Source: Pseudodesulfovibrio sp. 5S69
GTDB lineage: Bacteria; Desulfobacterota; Desulfovibrionia; Desulfovibrionales; Desulfovibrionaceae
DNA: 64,000 nt
Assembly: GCF_037094465.1 (NCBI RefSeq)
Contig: NZ_CP146609.1
Coordinates: forward strand, 3,901,501 to 3,965,500
Direction: 5' to 3'
Made by a program: the position numbers and the translations under genes. Positions 54,505 to 64,000 of this stretch are shown piece after piece. The notes below the pieces were generated by a model that was given only the letters and a program-made list of their open reading frames with translations, was not told the DNA's origin and did no database searches. Each line of letters begins with the position of its first letter. Position 1 is the first letter of the stretch.

Positions 54505-54582
54505 CAGTCCTCCGGGGTTGATTCGAGATTGCGCTGGGACAAAGTATCAGTGCCTAGCCTGCAAGATACACGGCCCGGACCG

Positions 54583-54594
54583 TTTTTGCAAAAA
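54583..54594. promoter_or_regulatory. 12-bp perfect palindrome in the DUF4139/GGDEF divergent region
   Basis: TTTTTGCAAAAA, about 80 bp upstream of the DUF4139 start and 157 bp upstream of the GGDEF start. Flanking GC-rich inverted repeats (near 54640 and 54680) suggest more control sites. No regulator can be assigned. Confidence 0.3.
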
Positions 54595-54750
54595 TATAAC
54601 AAAGAATATCACTGCGGCCAGAAACTGCTGAGGCCTATCGGGACCGGCCCGGTCCGCCGACTTCCGCGGTCCCCGCCCCTGGGCCGGACCGGCCCGGCGC
54701 CCTTTTCCCGTCTCGCAATCAAATCCGATATCTGATAGCAATGATTCCAC

Positions 54751-55731
54751 ATGAAAATTCTGATTATCGATGATTCCAAAGCCACGGCTGCCCAGTTGAC
54801 CGAGATGCTGCTGGGCGCGGGCCACACCGACGTGACGGACGTGGATACCCTGGACCTCGCGCTGCTCACCCTGCAACGTTCCGTGGCCGGGGACACGCCC
54901 GTGGACCTGGTGCTCATCGATCTCGAAAACCACGACACCGACGGCATCGCCGCCATCCTGACGCTCAAGTCCCACCGCGAGTTCGAGGACATCCCGATCA
55001 TCGCCGTGGCACCGAACGACGGTTCCGACGAGTTGGACCGCGCCTTCGCGGCCGGGGCCTCGGACTACATCGTCAAGCCCGTGGGCCGCACCGAGCTGCG
55101 CGCCCGCGTCCGCTCCGCACTGCAACTGCGCCGCGAGATGCTCAAGCGCATGCTGCGCGAGCGCGAACTGGAACGTCTGGCCCGCAAGCTGGAACGCATG
55201 TCCAACCAGGACGGGCTGACCGGCCTGGCCAACCGCCGCTGCTTCGACGACACGCTCATCCGCGAATGGGTGCGCAACGGCCGCGAGGACAACTTTCTGG
55301 GGTTGTTGATGATCGACATCGACCATTTCAAGGCCTACAACGACGCGCTGGGCCACGTGGACGGCGACGTCTGCCTGCGCGGAGTGGCCAGGGCCATCCG
55401 CGACGCCACCAACCGGCCCGGCGATCTGGTGGCCCGATACGGCGGCGAGGAATTCGCCATCATCCTGCCCAACACCGACTTCGACGGCGCGCGGGTGGTG
55501 GCCGAAAACATCCACGCCAACCTGGGCAGATCGTGCATCAGCCACCCCAACTCCCAGGTGGCCTGCAACGTGACCGTGTCCATCGGCGTGGCCGCCACCG
55601 TGCCCACCTGCGACACCACCCCGGAACACCTCATCCAGGCCGCCGACCGCGCCCTCTATCAGGCCAAACAGTCCGGCCGGAACCGCACCGAATCCATCTG
55701 CCTCCCCGACCCCGGTCAGGTTCGGCAATAG
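54751..55731 (+). CDS. Receiver-GGDEF diguanylate cyclase (PleD/WspR-like)
   Basis: 326-residue response regulator. Residues 1-125 form the receiver: acidic pair DD at 7-8, candidate phosphoacceptor in LIDLENHD, Lys in VKPVGR. A helical linker (130-155) leads to GGDEF (160-315) with active site RYGGEEF. The I-site RPGD lies five residues before it. The VLIDLENHD motif lacks the usual DxxMP, but Asp is retained. A single-gene unit; divergent from DUF4139. Ends before repeat copy R4. Confidence 0.9.
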   Translation: MKILIIDDSKATAAQLTEMLLGAGHTDVTDVDTLDLALLTLQRSVAGDTPVDLVLIDLENHDTDGIAAILTLKSHREFEDIPIIAVAPNDGSDELDRAFAAGASDYIVKPVGRTELRARVRSALQLRREMLKRMLRERELERLARKLERMSNQDGLTGLANRRCFDDTLIREWVRNGREDNFLGLLMIDIDHFKAYNDALGHVDGDVCLRGVARAIRDATNRPGDLVARYGGEEFAIILPNTDFDGARVVAENIHANLGRSCISHPNSQVACNVTVSIGVAATVPTCDTTPEHLIQAADRALYQAKQSGRNRTESICLPDPGQVRQ

Positions 55732-55740
55732 GAATCGGGG

Positions 55741-55846
55741 GAAGAGGAGAGGGAAACCCTTTAGAAAGGGGTTTCCCTCTCCCTTCCCCGAACCCCCATC
55801 CCTCTCCCTTCCTGAACTTTTTGTTGCCGCTCCGCGGGAGGAGCCC
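55741..55846 (+). repeat. Dispersed intergenic repeat, copy R4
   Basis: Hairpin GAGAGGGAAACCCTTT / AAAGGGGTTTCCCTCTC followed by CCCTTCCCCGAACCCCCATC, CCCTTCCTGAACTTTTTG and GCCGCTCCGCGGG. It starts 10 nt after the GGDEF stop. Confidence 0.78.
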
Positions 55847-56070
55847 TTCTTTGGGGTGATGTTTCGCTGCAAGATGTCTGTTCACAATAGAAAGCAATTC
55901 AGATGCGCCCCCCCGCAGCGGCTCTTCGCGCTCGCACAATGTAAGGCTTTCGAGAGTGGGCCAGCCGTGCATTTTCTTCCGGGAGATTTCACCGCAGCGT
56001 AGCCATCTACGTGAGGACGAAAGCCTGCCTGGGAAAATGTGCCGATGGCCCAGTATCGGAAGCCGCACGC

Positions 56071-56113
56071 AAAAAAGAGGGGCCATGCGCTCCGGGGAGG
56101 AAAGCGCATGGCC
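56071..56113 (-). terminator. Terminator of the zinc-ribbon gene (minus strand)
   Basis: Read on the minus strand: GGCCATGCGCT, 11-nt loop, AGCGCATGGCC (pairing 56081-56091 with 56103-56113), then CCTC and TTTTTT. Confidence 0.85.
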
Positions 56114-56179
56114 ACAGGGATGTGGGCGGTCGCCTGCAAGGTTCAAGCGGCCGCGAGGAACTATGGGGAATACGAAAGA

Positions 56180-56344
56180 TTAGCGAAGGAAATGGATGGA
56201 CAGGTAGCTGCCGCAGCAAGGGCAGACCTTGACCGGGCTGGTCCTGCCCTCGTCGTCGCGGATGACCGCTTCCCAGGGAATGAAGCCGTCAAGGGTGTAC
56301 TGAACCATCAGCCTGTGACCACACTTGCAAAAACGTTCCTGCAT
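56180..56344 (-). CDS. Small zinc-ribbon protein, 54 residues
   Basis: Starts MQERFCKCGHRLMVQYTLDG and ends CPCCGSYLSIHFLR. A CKC pair near the N-terminus and CPCC near the C-terminus would bind one zinc ion. AAGGAG lies 6 nt before the ATG; a minus-strand promoter and a strong terminator bracket it, so it is a real monocistronic gene. Function unknown: perhaps a small adaptor or nucleic-acid-binding protein. Confidence 0.75.
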   Translation of the reverse strand: MQERFCKCGHRLMVQYTLDGFIPWEAVIRDDEGRTSPVKVCPCCGSYLSIHFLR

Positions 56345-56410
56345 GACTCTCTCCTTGCCTTGGATCGCACCGAAGTGCGTGTGTCGTATTTGTTGACTGA
56401 ACGTGACTCT

Positions 56411-56440
56411 TTAATAAACAAACCTCGGCCACAGTGTCAA
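56411..56440 (-). promoter_or_regulatory. Promoter of the zinc-ribbon gene
   Basis: On the minus strand TTGACA (56435-56440), 18-bp spacer, TATTAA (56411-56416). The -35 is within TAGTTGACA, which recurs as a direct copy 44 bp upstream (56479-56487 on plus as TGTCAACTA). Confidence 0.6.
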
Positions 56441-56578
56441 CTAATATTTTACAATTTGTTTATCATTCCCCAACAAGATGTCAACTAGCAAGAATGCCAT
56501 GTTATTTCATGATGATAAAAAAAAATACCCCCGCAACGCGACGCGCTGCGGGGGCACTGTTGGCGATAGGGGAAAAGG

Positions 56579-57241
56579 TCAGCGGTATTCCCTGGAGGCC
56601 CACAGGATCTGGCCGATGACGCGCACGTTGTCGAGCTCGTCGCCGGACAGATGGATGGGCGAATAGTCCACGTTGTCGCTCCGGAGCACCAGGGTGCCGG
56701 GGAGGCGTTCCACGCGCTTGACCATGACCGTGTCCTCCACGCCCACGGCGTAGATGCCGCCGGACAGGACGTCGGTGCGGGACTGGTCGATGAGGACCAT
56801 GTCCCCTTCCTTGATCTCCGGTTCCATGGAATTGCCGATGACCTCCATGAGAACCATGTTGGCCGGGTTGCCCCGGTGGTTCAGCCAGTCGGCACGGAAG
56901 GAATAGTACCCTTCCACCTGCCCTTCGGTCTCGAACGAGCCGCCGCCCGCGCAGAGCCGGGCGCGCACCTTGGGGATCTCCTCGTAGCACGCCCCGTCCT
57001 CGGCAGCGGCCGCCAGGGCCGCCTCGGGCCGGGGAAAGCCCTTGCCCTGCTCCAGCCACAGCGGGTTCAACCCGAACCGGGCGGACAGGTCCAGAATCCA
57101 GCGGGCGGGCACCGAGTCCTTGCGCTTGGCCAGGGACACCGCGGCCCGCCCCACGTCCAGCTCGCGGGCCAACTGGGACTGGTTGTTGATCTCCGTTTCC
57201 GAACAGAGACGTTTGAAAAACGCTTCAAATCCGTTGCTCAT
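56579..57241 (-). CDS. CI/LexA-type repressor with S24 peptidase domain
   Basis: 220-residue transcription factor. N-terminal HTH (NNQSQLARELDVGRAAVSLAKRKDSVPARWIL in pieces, residues 19-50) and a C-terminal S24 autoprotease: catalytic Ser in GNSMEPEIKEGD and Lys in TVMVKRVERLPG. A linker around residue 85-95 has the cleavage-site-like RLCAGGG region. The fold resembles phage repressors cleaved on RecA activation. No phage genes lie nearby, so a domesticated stress regulator is likely. Its own promoter is overlapped by a palindrome. Confidence 0.88.
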   Translation of the reverse strand: MSNGFEAFFKRLCSETEINNQSQLARELDVGRAAVSLAKRKDSVPARWILDLSARFGLNPLWLEQGKGFPRPEAALAAAAEDGACYEEIPKVRARLCAGGGSFETEGQVEGYYSFRADWLNHRGNPANMVLMEVIGNSMEPEIKEGDMVLIDQSRTDVLSGGIYAVGVEDTVMVKRVERLPGTLVLRSDNVDYSPIHLSGDELDNVRVIGQILWASREYR

Positions 57242-57276
57242 TGTTGCGCCTTGGTTAATGGATGTTGCTGAACAAT

Positions 57277-57305
57277 TGTTTACTATCGATTAACCTGACT
57301 GTCAA
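57277..57305 (-). promoter_or_regulatory. Promoter of the S24 repressor gene, overlapped by a palindrome
   Basis: Minus strand TTGACA (57300-57305), 17-bp spacer, TAAACA (57277-57282). AACAATTGTT (57271-57280), a perfect palindrome, overlaps the -10 region, as expected for autorepression. Confidence 0.55.
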
Positions 57306-57319
57306 CCATAGAAATATTT

Positions 57320-57335
57320 TGTGTTGTCCAACACA
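57320..57335. promoter_or_regulatory. Palindrome upstream of the S24 repressor promoter
   Basis: TGTGTTG-TC-CAACACA, 7-bp perfect arms, just upstream of the -35 element. A second operator or activator site. Confidence 0.45.
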
Positions 57336-57357
57336 CATGGCCGTGCCCATACCTATG

Positions 57358-57404
57358 AGAAAAGCAGGTCCGGGGTGAAAGCGGACAGGCTTCCACCCCG
57401 GACC
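57358..57404 (-). terminator. Terminator-like hairpin of the 5'-nucleotidase gene
   Basis: GGTCCGGGGTG (57367-57377) and CACCCCGGACC (57394-57404), 11-bp stem; on the minus strand followed by TGCTTTTCTC. Confidence 0.6.
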
Positions 57405-57437
57405 ATTCCTATTGCGGGCCGCTGCTTCGATGCGGAA

Positions 57438-59423
57438 TCAGATGACCTTGAGGCGACCGTCAAGGGCCAGGCCGGTGGCCGGAGACAGGGTGGGCAGGCT
57501 CTTGATGCGCGCGATGATCTCGTTGCGGTAGACCAGCCCGGTGTCGGACTTGGGCAGGGACTTGATGTCGAAGCCTGCGATTCCGCCGGGTACGCCCCCG
57601 CCGATGGGGTTGCCGTTCCAGCTTTCGCCGTAGCCGCCCGCCGCCACGTAGGAGTTCATGGCCACGCGGAAGGTCTTGTCCAGCACATCCTTGAGCGGCG
57701 CGCCCTGGATGACGATGTCCGATGCCTCGGCACGGGTGGCCGAGCCATTGAGGTTCAGGGTGTAGCGCAGACCGGAGGAAAAATGCAGGAACCCTCGCGA
57801 CACGTAGCCGGTCACGTCCACCGGCTTGTCGCCCTTCAGTTCCTCGGGCCGGACCAGGCGCTTGGCGTTGCTGTCGAGCATGGCCGCGATCTGCCTGCCG
57901 GTCATCTCCACCAGGACCACGGTGTCCGCGAACGGCATGACGTTGTACCAGTCCTGGAAGGTCAGCGCGCCCCCCGTGGGGATGCCGCTGGCGAACCCCG
58001 TAGCGTTGAACAAACTGACGTCCACCCGTCCCTCGGGGAAGGTCGCGGACCGCGCGGCCAGGGCGTCATTCATGAAATTGGCCAGTTCCATCTCCCGCGT
58101 GTACCGGGCCGCGAAAACCTCGGCGGTGGACACCGGCGGGTTGCCCGACACCGTGCCGATCTCCCCGGCCATCTTGCCCGCCAGGTTGGCCATCAAGGGG
58201 GCGACGTGCCCCGCCTCGAACCCGGCGTCGAAATCCCCGTCGTGTTCCAGCCCGGCGTACTTGGCGTCTCCCTCGGCCACGCGCCGGTCGCGCTTTTTGA
58301 TCTTGTGCAGCCGGGCTTCCACCTTTTGCTTGCCGCCGGGATTGAGGGCCAGGGTGACCTCGCCCATGTGGCTGGCCCGACCGCCCGCCTGGACGATGGG
58401 CACACCATGGACCACATTCTCCGGGGCCAGCCCATCCTCGTTCAGCGCGGTGTGGGTGTGGCCGCCGATGACCAGGGCCGGGCAGGACGAGGTCTGGCCC
58501 ACGGCTTCGGCGATCAGCTTGTCGCCTTCGCTCAGGAAACGGTCCGCCCCGGCCTTGCCCGAGCGGCTGTCGGACAGTCCGTAGCCGCAGTGGGACAAAA
58601 CCACGAGCAGGTCCACGTGGCGGCTCAGTTCCGGAACCAGGTTGCGCACGGCCCGCACCGGGCTGCCCACGTCCAGGCCGGGGTCCTTCTCGGTCTTGGT
58701 GTGGGTGTCCACCGGAGTGGTCAGACCGATGAGTCCGATGCGCACTCCCTTGGCCACGCCGATGACCGCCGGGTAGTAGTCCCGGCCGCTCGCGAGGTGC
58801 GCGGAGCCGAACAGGTTGGCGGACAGCAGCGGGAAGCGCGCTGCCTCGCGGATGCCCTTGCGCAGGACCGCCGCGCCCCGGTCGAACTCGTGGTTGCCGA
58901 GCGCCCCACAGTCCAGCCCGGCCGCGGTATAGACCGTGTAGGCCGGGTCCACCACGTACTCGTCCGTGCTCCAACCCACCAGCTCGTCGAAGACCGACCC
59001 GGTGTGATCGTCGCCCGCGTCCAGGAGCAGAACGATGTCGTCCGGCCCGGCAGCCGCGCGCCGGGCCTCCACCAGGGCGACCATCTGCGAGAACGGATGG
59101 GTGGTCCCCTTCTTCGTGTTGGGCAGGGAGATCATGTTGTGCAGGTCATTAAAATGCATTATGTGCAACATCTTGGATTTATTTGCACTTGATTCTATCG
59201 GCAAAGACGCTCCGGAGATGACGGAGACCGGCCCGGCCAGGGCGTCCCCGCTCAGCCAGTAGAGCTGGTCGAACGCGCCGTTGGGGTTGGGGGTGCCCGC
59301 CTGGGCGACAAGGCTGCCGGGTGCGGCCTGGGCCGGGCGGGTTGGAAAAAAGGGCACGGCGCCGAGTCCGGCGCCGAGCAGTGCGGTCAGGGAAAGCTGG
59401 ATGAATTCACGACGGGTTGCCAT
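57438..59423 (-). CDS. Tat-exported 5'-nucleotidase / metallophosphoesterase
   Basis: 661-residue periplasmic phosphohydrolase of the UshA/5'-nucleotidase family. Tat signal RREFIQLSLTALLG at the N-terminus. The dimetal site is formed by HFNDLH, DAGDDHTG, GNHEFD and GGHTH. The C-terminal substrate-binding domain holds FNATGFASG, DWYNVMPFADTVV and a YGESWNGN stretch. Between residues 30 and 85 there is an unusual extension before the first metal motif. Monocistronic. Likely salvages phosphate or nucleosides, or acts on other phosphoesters. Confidence 0.9.
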   Translation of the reverse strand: MATRREFIQLSLTALLGAGLGAVPFFPTRPAQAAPGSLVAQAGTPNPNGAFDQLYWLSGDALAGPVSVISGASLPIESSANKSKMLHIMHFNDLHNMISLPNTKKGTTHPFSQMVALVEARRAAAGPDDIVLLLDAGDDHTGSVFDELVGWSTDEYVVDPAYTVYTAAGLDCGALGNHEFDRGAAVLRKGIREAARFPLLSANLFGSAHLASGRDYYPAVIGVAKGVRIGLIGLTTPVDTHTKTEKDPGLDVGSPVRAVRNLVPELSRHVDLLVVLSHCGYGLSDSRSGKAGADRFLSEGDKLIAEAVGQTSSCPALVIGGHTHTALNEDGLAPENVVHGVPIVQAGGRASHMGEVTLALNPGGKQKVEARLHKIKKRDRRVAEGDAKYAGLEHDGDFDAGFEAGHVAPLMANLAGKMAGEIGTVSGNPPVSTAEVFAARYTREMELANFMNDALAARSATFPEGRVDVSLFNATGFASGIPTGGALTFQDWYNVMPFADTVVLVEMTGRQIAAMLDSNAKRLVRPEELKGDKPVDVTGYVSRGFLHFSSGLRYTLNLNGSATRAEASDIVIQGAPLKDVLDKTFRVAMNSYVAAGGYGESWNGNPIGGGVPGGIAGFDIKSLPKSDTGLVYRNEIIARIKSLPTLSPATGLALDGRLKVI

Positions 59424-59560
59424 GCGGAAACTCCCTTGAATTGAAAGATGAAACGGGCGTCGGCGGACGCCCTGTTCAGGGGAGAATACATGGCGGTTGC
59501 ACGCCGGAAGTGACCACGGCGCGGCAATATGGAAACAGGTTGGCGACGGTCGTGCCGCCG

Positions 59561-59583
59561 CCCGGCCCGCGTGTCGGGCCGGG
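59561..59583 (-). terminator. Hairpin just beyond the rnr stop
   Basis: CCCGGCCCG (59561-59569) and CGGGCCGGG (59575-59583) form a 9-bp stem with a 5-nt loop, 14 nt after the rnr stop on the minus strand. There is no T-run. Confidence 0.4.
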
Positions 59584-59596
59584 ACATGGCCCGGTC

Positions 59597-61784
<2,188 letters not shown>

Positions 61785-61792
<8 letters not shown>

Positions 61793-62942
61793 TGTCGTCT
61801 CCCTTGGCGGACGACGGGTCCGCCCTGTGCCGGGCCTTGTAGTCCGCCGCGTGTTCGGCGCGATCCGCGCGGCGCAGCCTGAAGGAATCGTAACGCCGGT
61901 CCCACCAGGTGGTAAATTTCGCCTTCTCGCCCAGGGTGGACGGCCCGAACTCCAGGCTCAGGTCGAACTGCCAGAACACCTCGGTGCACATCGCCCCGAG
62001 CTTGACCGCGTCCTTGGGCGTGCACAGAACGGCTGCACAGCCGAGCCGGGCGGCCTCCTCGGCCAGGTCCAGGACGTCCTGTTTGGAATAGGTGTGATGA
62101 TCCCGGAAGACCTTGTGCTTCTTGGGCGGATACCCCAGGTATGCCTCGGCCGTGGCCCGGACCTGGGCCGGATCGCCCACGCCCGTGGCCAGCAGGTACG
62201 GCGCGCCCTCGAAGTCGCGGACCGTCTCCCCGCCGACCACGCTGCGCAACCCGGTGGGGGCCAGCCGGAAGCTGAACACCGGCTTGCCGAACCGCGACAG
62301 CCGCTCCAGGATGCGCGGCTTGAGCAGGGCGAACCCCTTGGGCCCGACCTTGATCAGGAAGGCGTCGGCCCGCCCGAGCGCGGCCTCGGGCTCGCGCCAG
62401 GAACCCGCCGGGATGACCCGGTTCCACCCCTCGCGCAAATCCTCGGGCCGGAGCAGGACCAGGTTCACGTGCCGCTGCACGGCCATGTGCTGGAACCCGT
62501 CGTCCAGGATGATCAGTTCGGGGCGGGCCTTCTGCACGGCCAGCCTGCCCGCCCTGGCGCGGTCCGGGTCCACCAGGACCAGGGCGTTTTCGTGGGCGCG
62601 GGCGAGCATCAACGGCTCGTCCCCTGCCTCCTCGGCCAGCGCGCCCGGCTTGACCTCGTAGGGCAGATGCTTCGGCTTGGCCCGGTAGCCGCGCGTCAGC
62701 AGGACCACCGGGATGGACCGGGACTCGGCCCAGCCGAGCAGCCAGTCGGCCACCGGGGTCTTGCCCGAGCCGCCCCAGCCGATGTTGCCCACCGATACGG
62801 TCAGCGCGGGCGCTTCCCAACTGGGCAGCAGCCCTCGGCGGTACAGCCCGGCGCGCACCCGCATGACCCCGCCATAGACCCAGGAAAAGGGACGCAGCAG
62901 CGGGTACAGGGCACGTTGCACGTGGGTCACGGTCTCGGACAT
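61785..62942 (-). CDS. lpxK: Tetraacyldisaccharide 4'-kinase
   Basis: 385-residue inner-membrane-associated kinase that phosphorylates the lipid A precursor at the 4' position. Walker A is GNIGWGGSGKTP (residues 52-63); family motifs LLTRGYRAK, ILDDGFQHMAVQRHVNLVL and the N-terminal membrane-associated helix ALYPLLRPFSWVYGGVMRVR. The C-terminal ~60 residues are a charged extension unlike E. coli LpxK. Its 3' end overlaps rnr. Presence implies lipopolysaccharide biosynthesis in a Gram-negative cell. Confidence 0.95.
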
Positions 62943-63056
62943 GTCGCTCCAGGGAAAAGATTCGTCATTGAAGAAGCATACGTCCCCCGCAGCAGACTGG
63001 CAAGAGGCACATGCACGCAGGCGGCCGGGGGGAGGGGATTGCCGGGGTGCAGCGAC

Positions 63057-63090
63057 AAAAAAAGGCCGTACTCCGGGGAGTACGGCCTTT
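63057..63090 (-). terminator. Terminator of the Bax-inhibitor family gene (minus strand)
   Basis: AAAGGCCGTACTCC and its complement (63061-63090) form a 13-bp stem; on the minus strand a seven-T run follows (63057-63063). Confidence 0.88.
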
Positions 63091-63111
63091 GGTGTGGCTA
63101 GGGTGCCGAGA

Positions 63112-63846
63112 TTATCTGCGGTCGCCCATCAGGCGGAGCAGCATGAGGAACAGGTTGTAGAAGTCCAGGTACAGGGTCAGGGCGCCCAGGATGGTGCCTC
63201 GGCGGACCGCCGCGGTGTCGCCCATGGGCACGGTCTCGCCCATGGTCTTGAGCTTCTGGGTGTCGTAGGCGGTCAGGCCCACGAAGATGATCACGCCGAT
63301 GACCGAGATGGCGAACGACATGCCCGCGCTCTGCAGGAACATGTTCACCACCATGGCGATGATGATGCCGATCAGCCCCATGAAGAGCAGGCTGCCCCAC
63401 CCGGTCAGGTCTTTTTTGGTGACCATGCCGTAGATGGACATGGCCCCGAACATGCCCGCGGTGGTGATGAAGGTCGAGACCACCGAGGCCGTGGTGTAGG
63501 CGAAGAGGATCGGGGCCAGGGAAAATCCGTTGAGTGCGCTGAAGGCCATGAACAGGGTGGTGGCCGTGCTCGGGTTCATGGTCCGGATCTTGAAGCTCAT
63601 GAAGAAGACCATGCCGAAGGCCAGGAGCAGGGCGATCATCGGCAGCATGGTCGGCGCATACCCGCCGGTCTGGGGGTTGTAAACGAACGCCAGGTTGGTC
63701 AGGGCGGGGACGGTCAGGGTGGCGAAGGCGATCAGGGCGGTCAGGCCCAGGCCCGCGCTCATCCAGCCGTAGACGCCGCGCATGAAGGCGTTCAGGACTT
63801 CGGCCCTGGAAGTCTCCGTCCGTTGCATGCTGGGATACTGAGTCAT
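63112..63846 (-). CDS. Bax inhibitor-1/YccA family membrane protein
   Basis: 244-residue inner-membrane protein with about seven spans, BI-1 (TMBIM) family. The family motifs SALNGFSLAPILFAYT, IFVGLTAYDTQKLK and the closing ALTLYLDFYNLFLMLLRLMGDRR are present; bacterial homologues are thought to act as Ca2+ leak channels or with membrane protease control. ATG at 63846 has GGAGG 7 nt upstream; an in-frame codon at 63897 would add 17 residues with no SD. Monocistronic. Confidence 0.92.
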   Translation of the reverse strand: MTQYPSMQRTETSRAEVLNAFMRGVYGWMSAGLGLTALIAFATLTVPALTNLAFVYNPQTGGYAPTMLPMIALLLAFGMVFFMSFKIRTMNPSTATTLFMAFSALNGFSLAPILFAYTTASVVSTFITTAGMFGAMSIYGMVTKKDLTGWGSLLFMGLIGIIIAMVVNMFLQSAGMSFAISVIGVIIFVGLTAYDTQKLKTMGETVPMGDTAAVRRGTILGALTLYLDFYNLFLMLLRLMGDRR

Positions 63847-63981
63847 TGATATTCCTCCGAATTGATTACGTGCTTGCGGCCGGGAATCTCCCGGCACTGC
63901 TTCTATCTAATCAGCTTTTCGGGCCGTGGCAAGGGGATGCAGCAAATTGCACAACCCGCCGCGGTTGGCGGTCCGCCCGGT

Positions 63982-64000
63982 TCAGCGGTCCATGCGCACG
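63982..64000 (-). CDS. Possible 3' end of a minus-strand gene
   Basis: A TGA on the minus strand at 63982-63984, preceded by codons reading VRMDR to the window edge. It could be the last codons of a gene to the right, but there is too little sequence to judge. Confidence 0.15.

Larger units (their letters stand above)
55732..56179. other. Intergenic region with repeat R4 and an unexplained conserved-looking stretch
   Basis: 448 bp. Repeat copy R4 is at 55741-55846 and the zinc-ribbon gene terminator at 56071-56113. The middle (about 55850-56065) has balanced composition unlike the repeats, but its ORFs on either strand have no SD and no family signature. It could be an RNA or a gene remnant; not assignable. 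Confidence 0.5.

Noticed and set aside
54613..54700. Terminator in the DUF4139/GGDEF divergent gap
   Set aside because: GC-rich inverted repeats (GGACCGG/CCGGTCC type) are present, but both neighbours diverge from here, so a terminator makes no sense.
55631..56146. Minus-strand 171-residue ORF in the R4 gap
   Set aside because: It reads through repeat R4 and the terminator, with no SD and no recognised motif.
56085..56160. RNase P RNA, suggested by GAGGAAAG near 56096
   Set aside because: The rest of the conserved core is absent; the sequence is a terminator hairpin for the zinc-ribbon gene.

Overview
The window looks like a chromosomal segment of a GC-rich sulfate-reducing Desulfovibrionaceae bacterium, most likely Pseudodesulfovibrio or Desulfovibrio. 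This rests on a complete hmcABCDEF operon with a downstream rrf2 gene, abundant multihaem cytochromes c, many PAS-type signalling proteins, TRAP transporters, and a characteristic intergenic repeat family. The genus is inferred; no rRNA lies in the window.

Region by region. 1-3.1 kb: 5' part of tex (minus strand), a CGGC-domain protein and a 62-residue orphan. 3.6-14.3 kb: the Hmc transmembrane redox complex followed by a double universal stress protein, two stand-alone receiver proteins, a receiver/PAS histidine kinase and Rrf2. 14.3-18.8 kb: a membrane histidine kinase whose periplasmic loop carries two c-type haem motifs, then a terminator, then a NapC/NrfH-type tetrahaem quinol dehydrogenase and an octahaem HAO-like enzyme; this reads as a haem-sensing regulator beside a nitrogen-oxide reductase. 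18.9-23.3 kb: a PAS/GAF diguanylate cyclase and an AhpF-like glutaredoxin/thioredoxin reductase fusion. 23.3-28.1 kb: a TetR regulator with a three-site operator, two tandem DctP receptors, DctQ and DctM. 28.1-34.4 kb (minus): a chemoreceptor, a fused ADP-forming acyl-CoA synthetase, a lone periplasmic binding protein, and a ferredoxin-nitroreductase.

34.5-37.3 kb: glnS, a second TetR with its own palindromic operators, and a 40-residue ORF. 37.4-45.2 kb: two paralogous phage-CII-like small regulators (the first behind a sigma-54 promoter and a cluster of TGCGACA elements) bracket a tightly overlapping five-gene signalling cassette: hybrid kinase, alpha/beta hydrolase, tandem rhodanese, NMT1/THI5-like binding protein, and a Cache-HAMP-SpoIIE phosphatase. 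I consider this the best candidate for an undescribed system. 45.3-54.5 kb: class II aldolase, ychF, and a disaccharide-phosphorylase locus (HAD-GH65 fusion, HAD phosphatase) with a DUF4139 protein. 54.7-63.9 kb: receiver-GGDEF protein, a 54-residue zinc-ribbon protein, an S24-type repressor, a Tat-exported 5'-nucleotidase, rnr, lpxK and a Bax-inhibitor-1 family membrane protein.

At least four copies of a roughly 105-bp hairpin-headed intergenic repeat lie at 23.06, 46.68, 48.23 and 55.74 kb. No tRNA, rRNA, CRISPR array, IS element or prophage structural gene was recognised. All family assignments come from reading motifs by eye; no database search was run.
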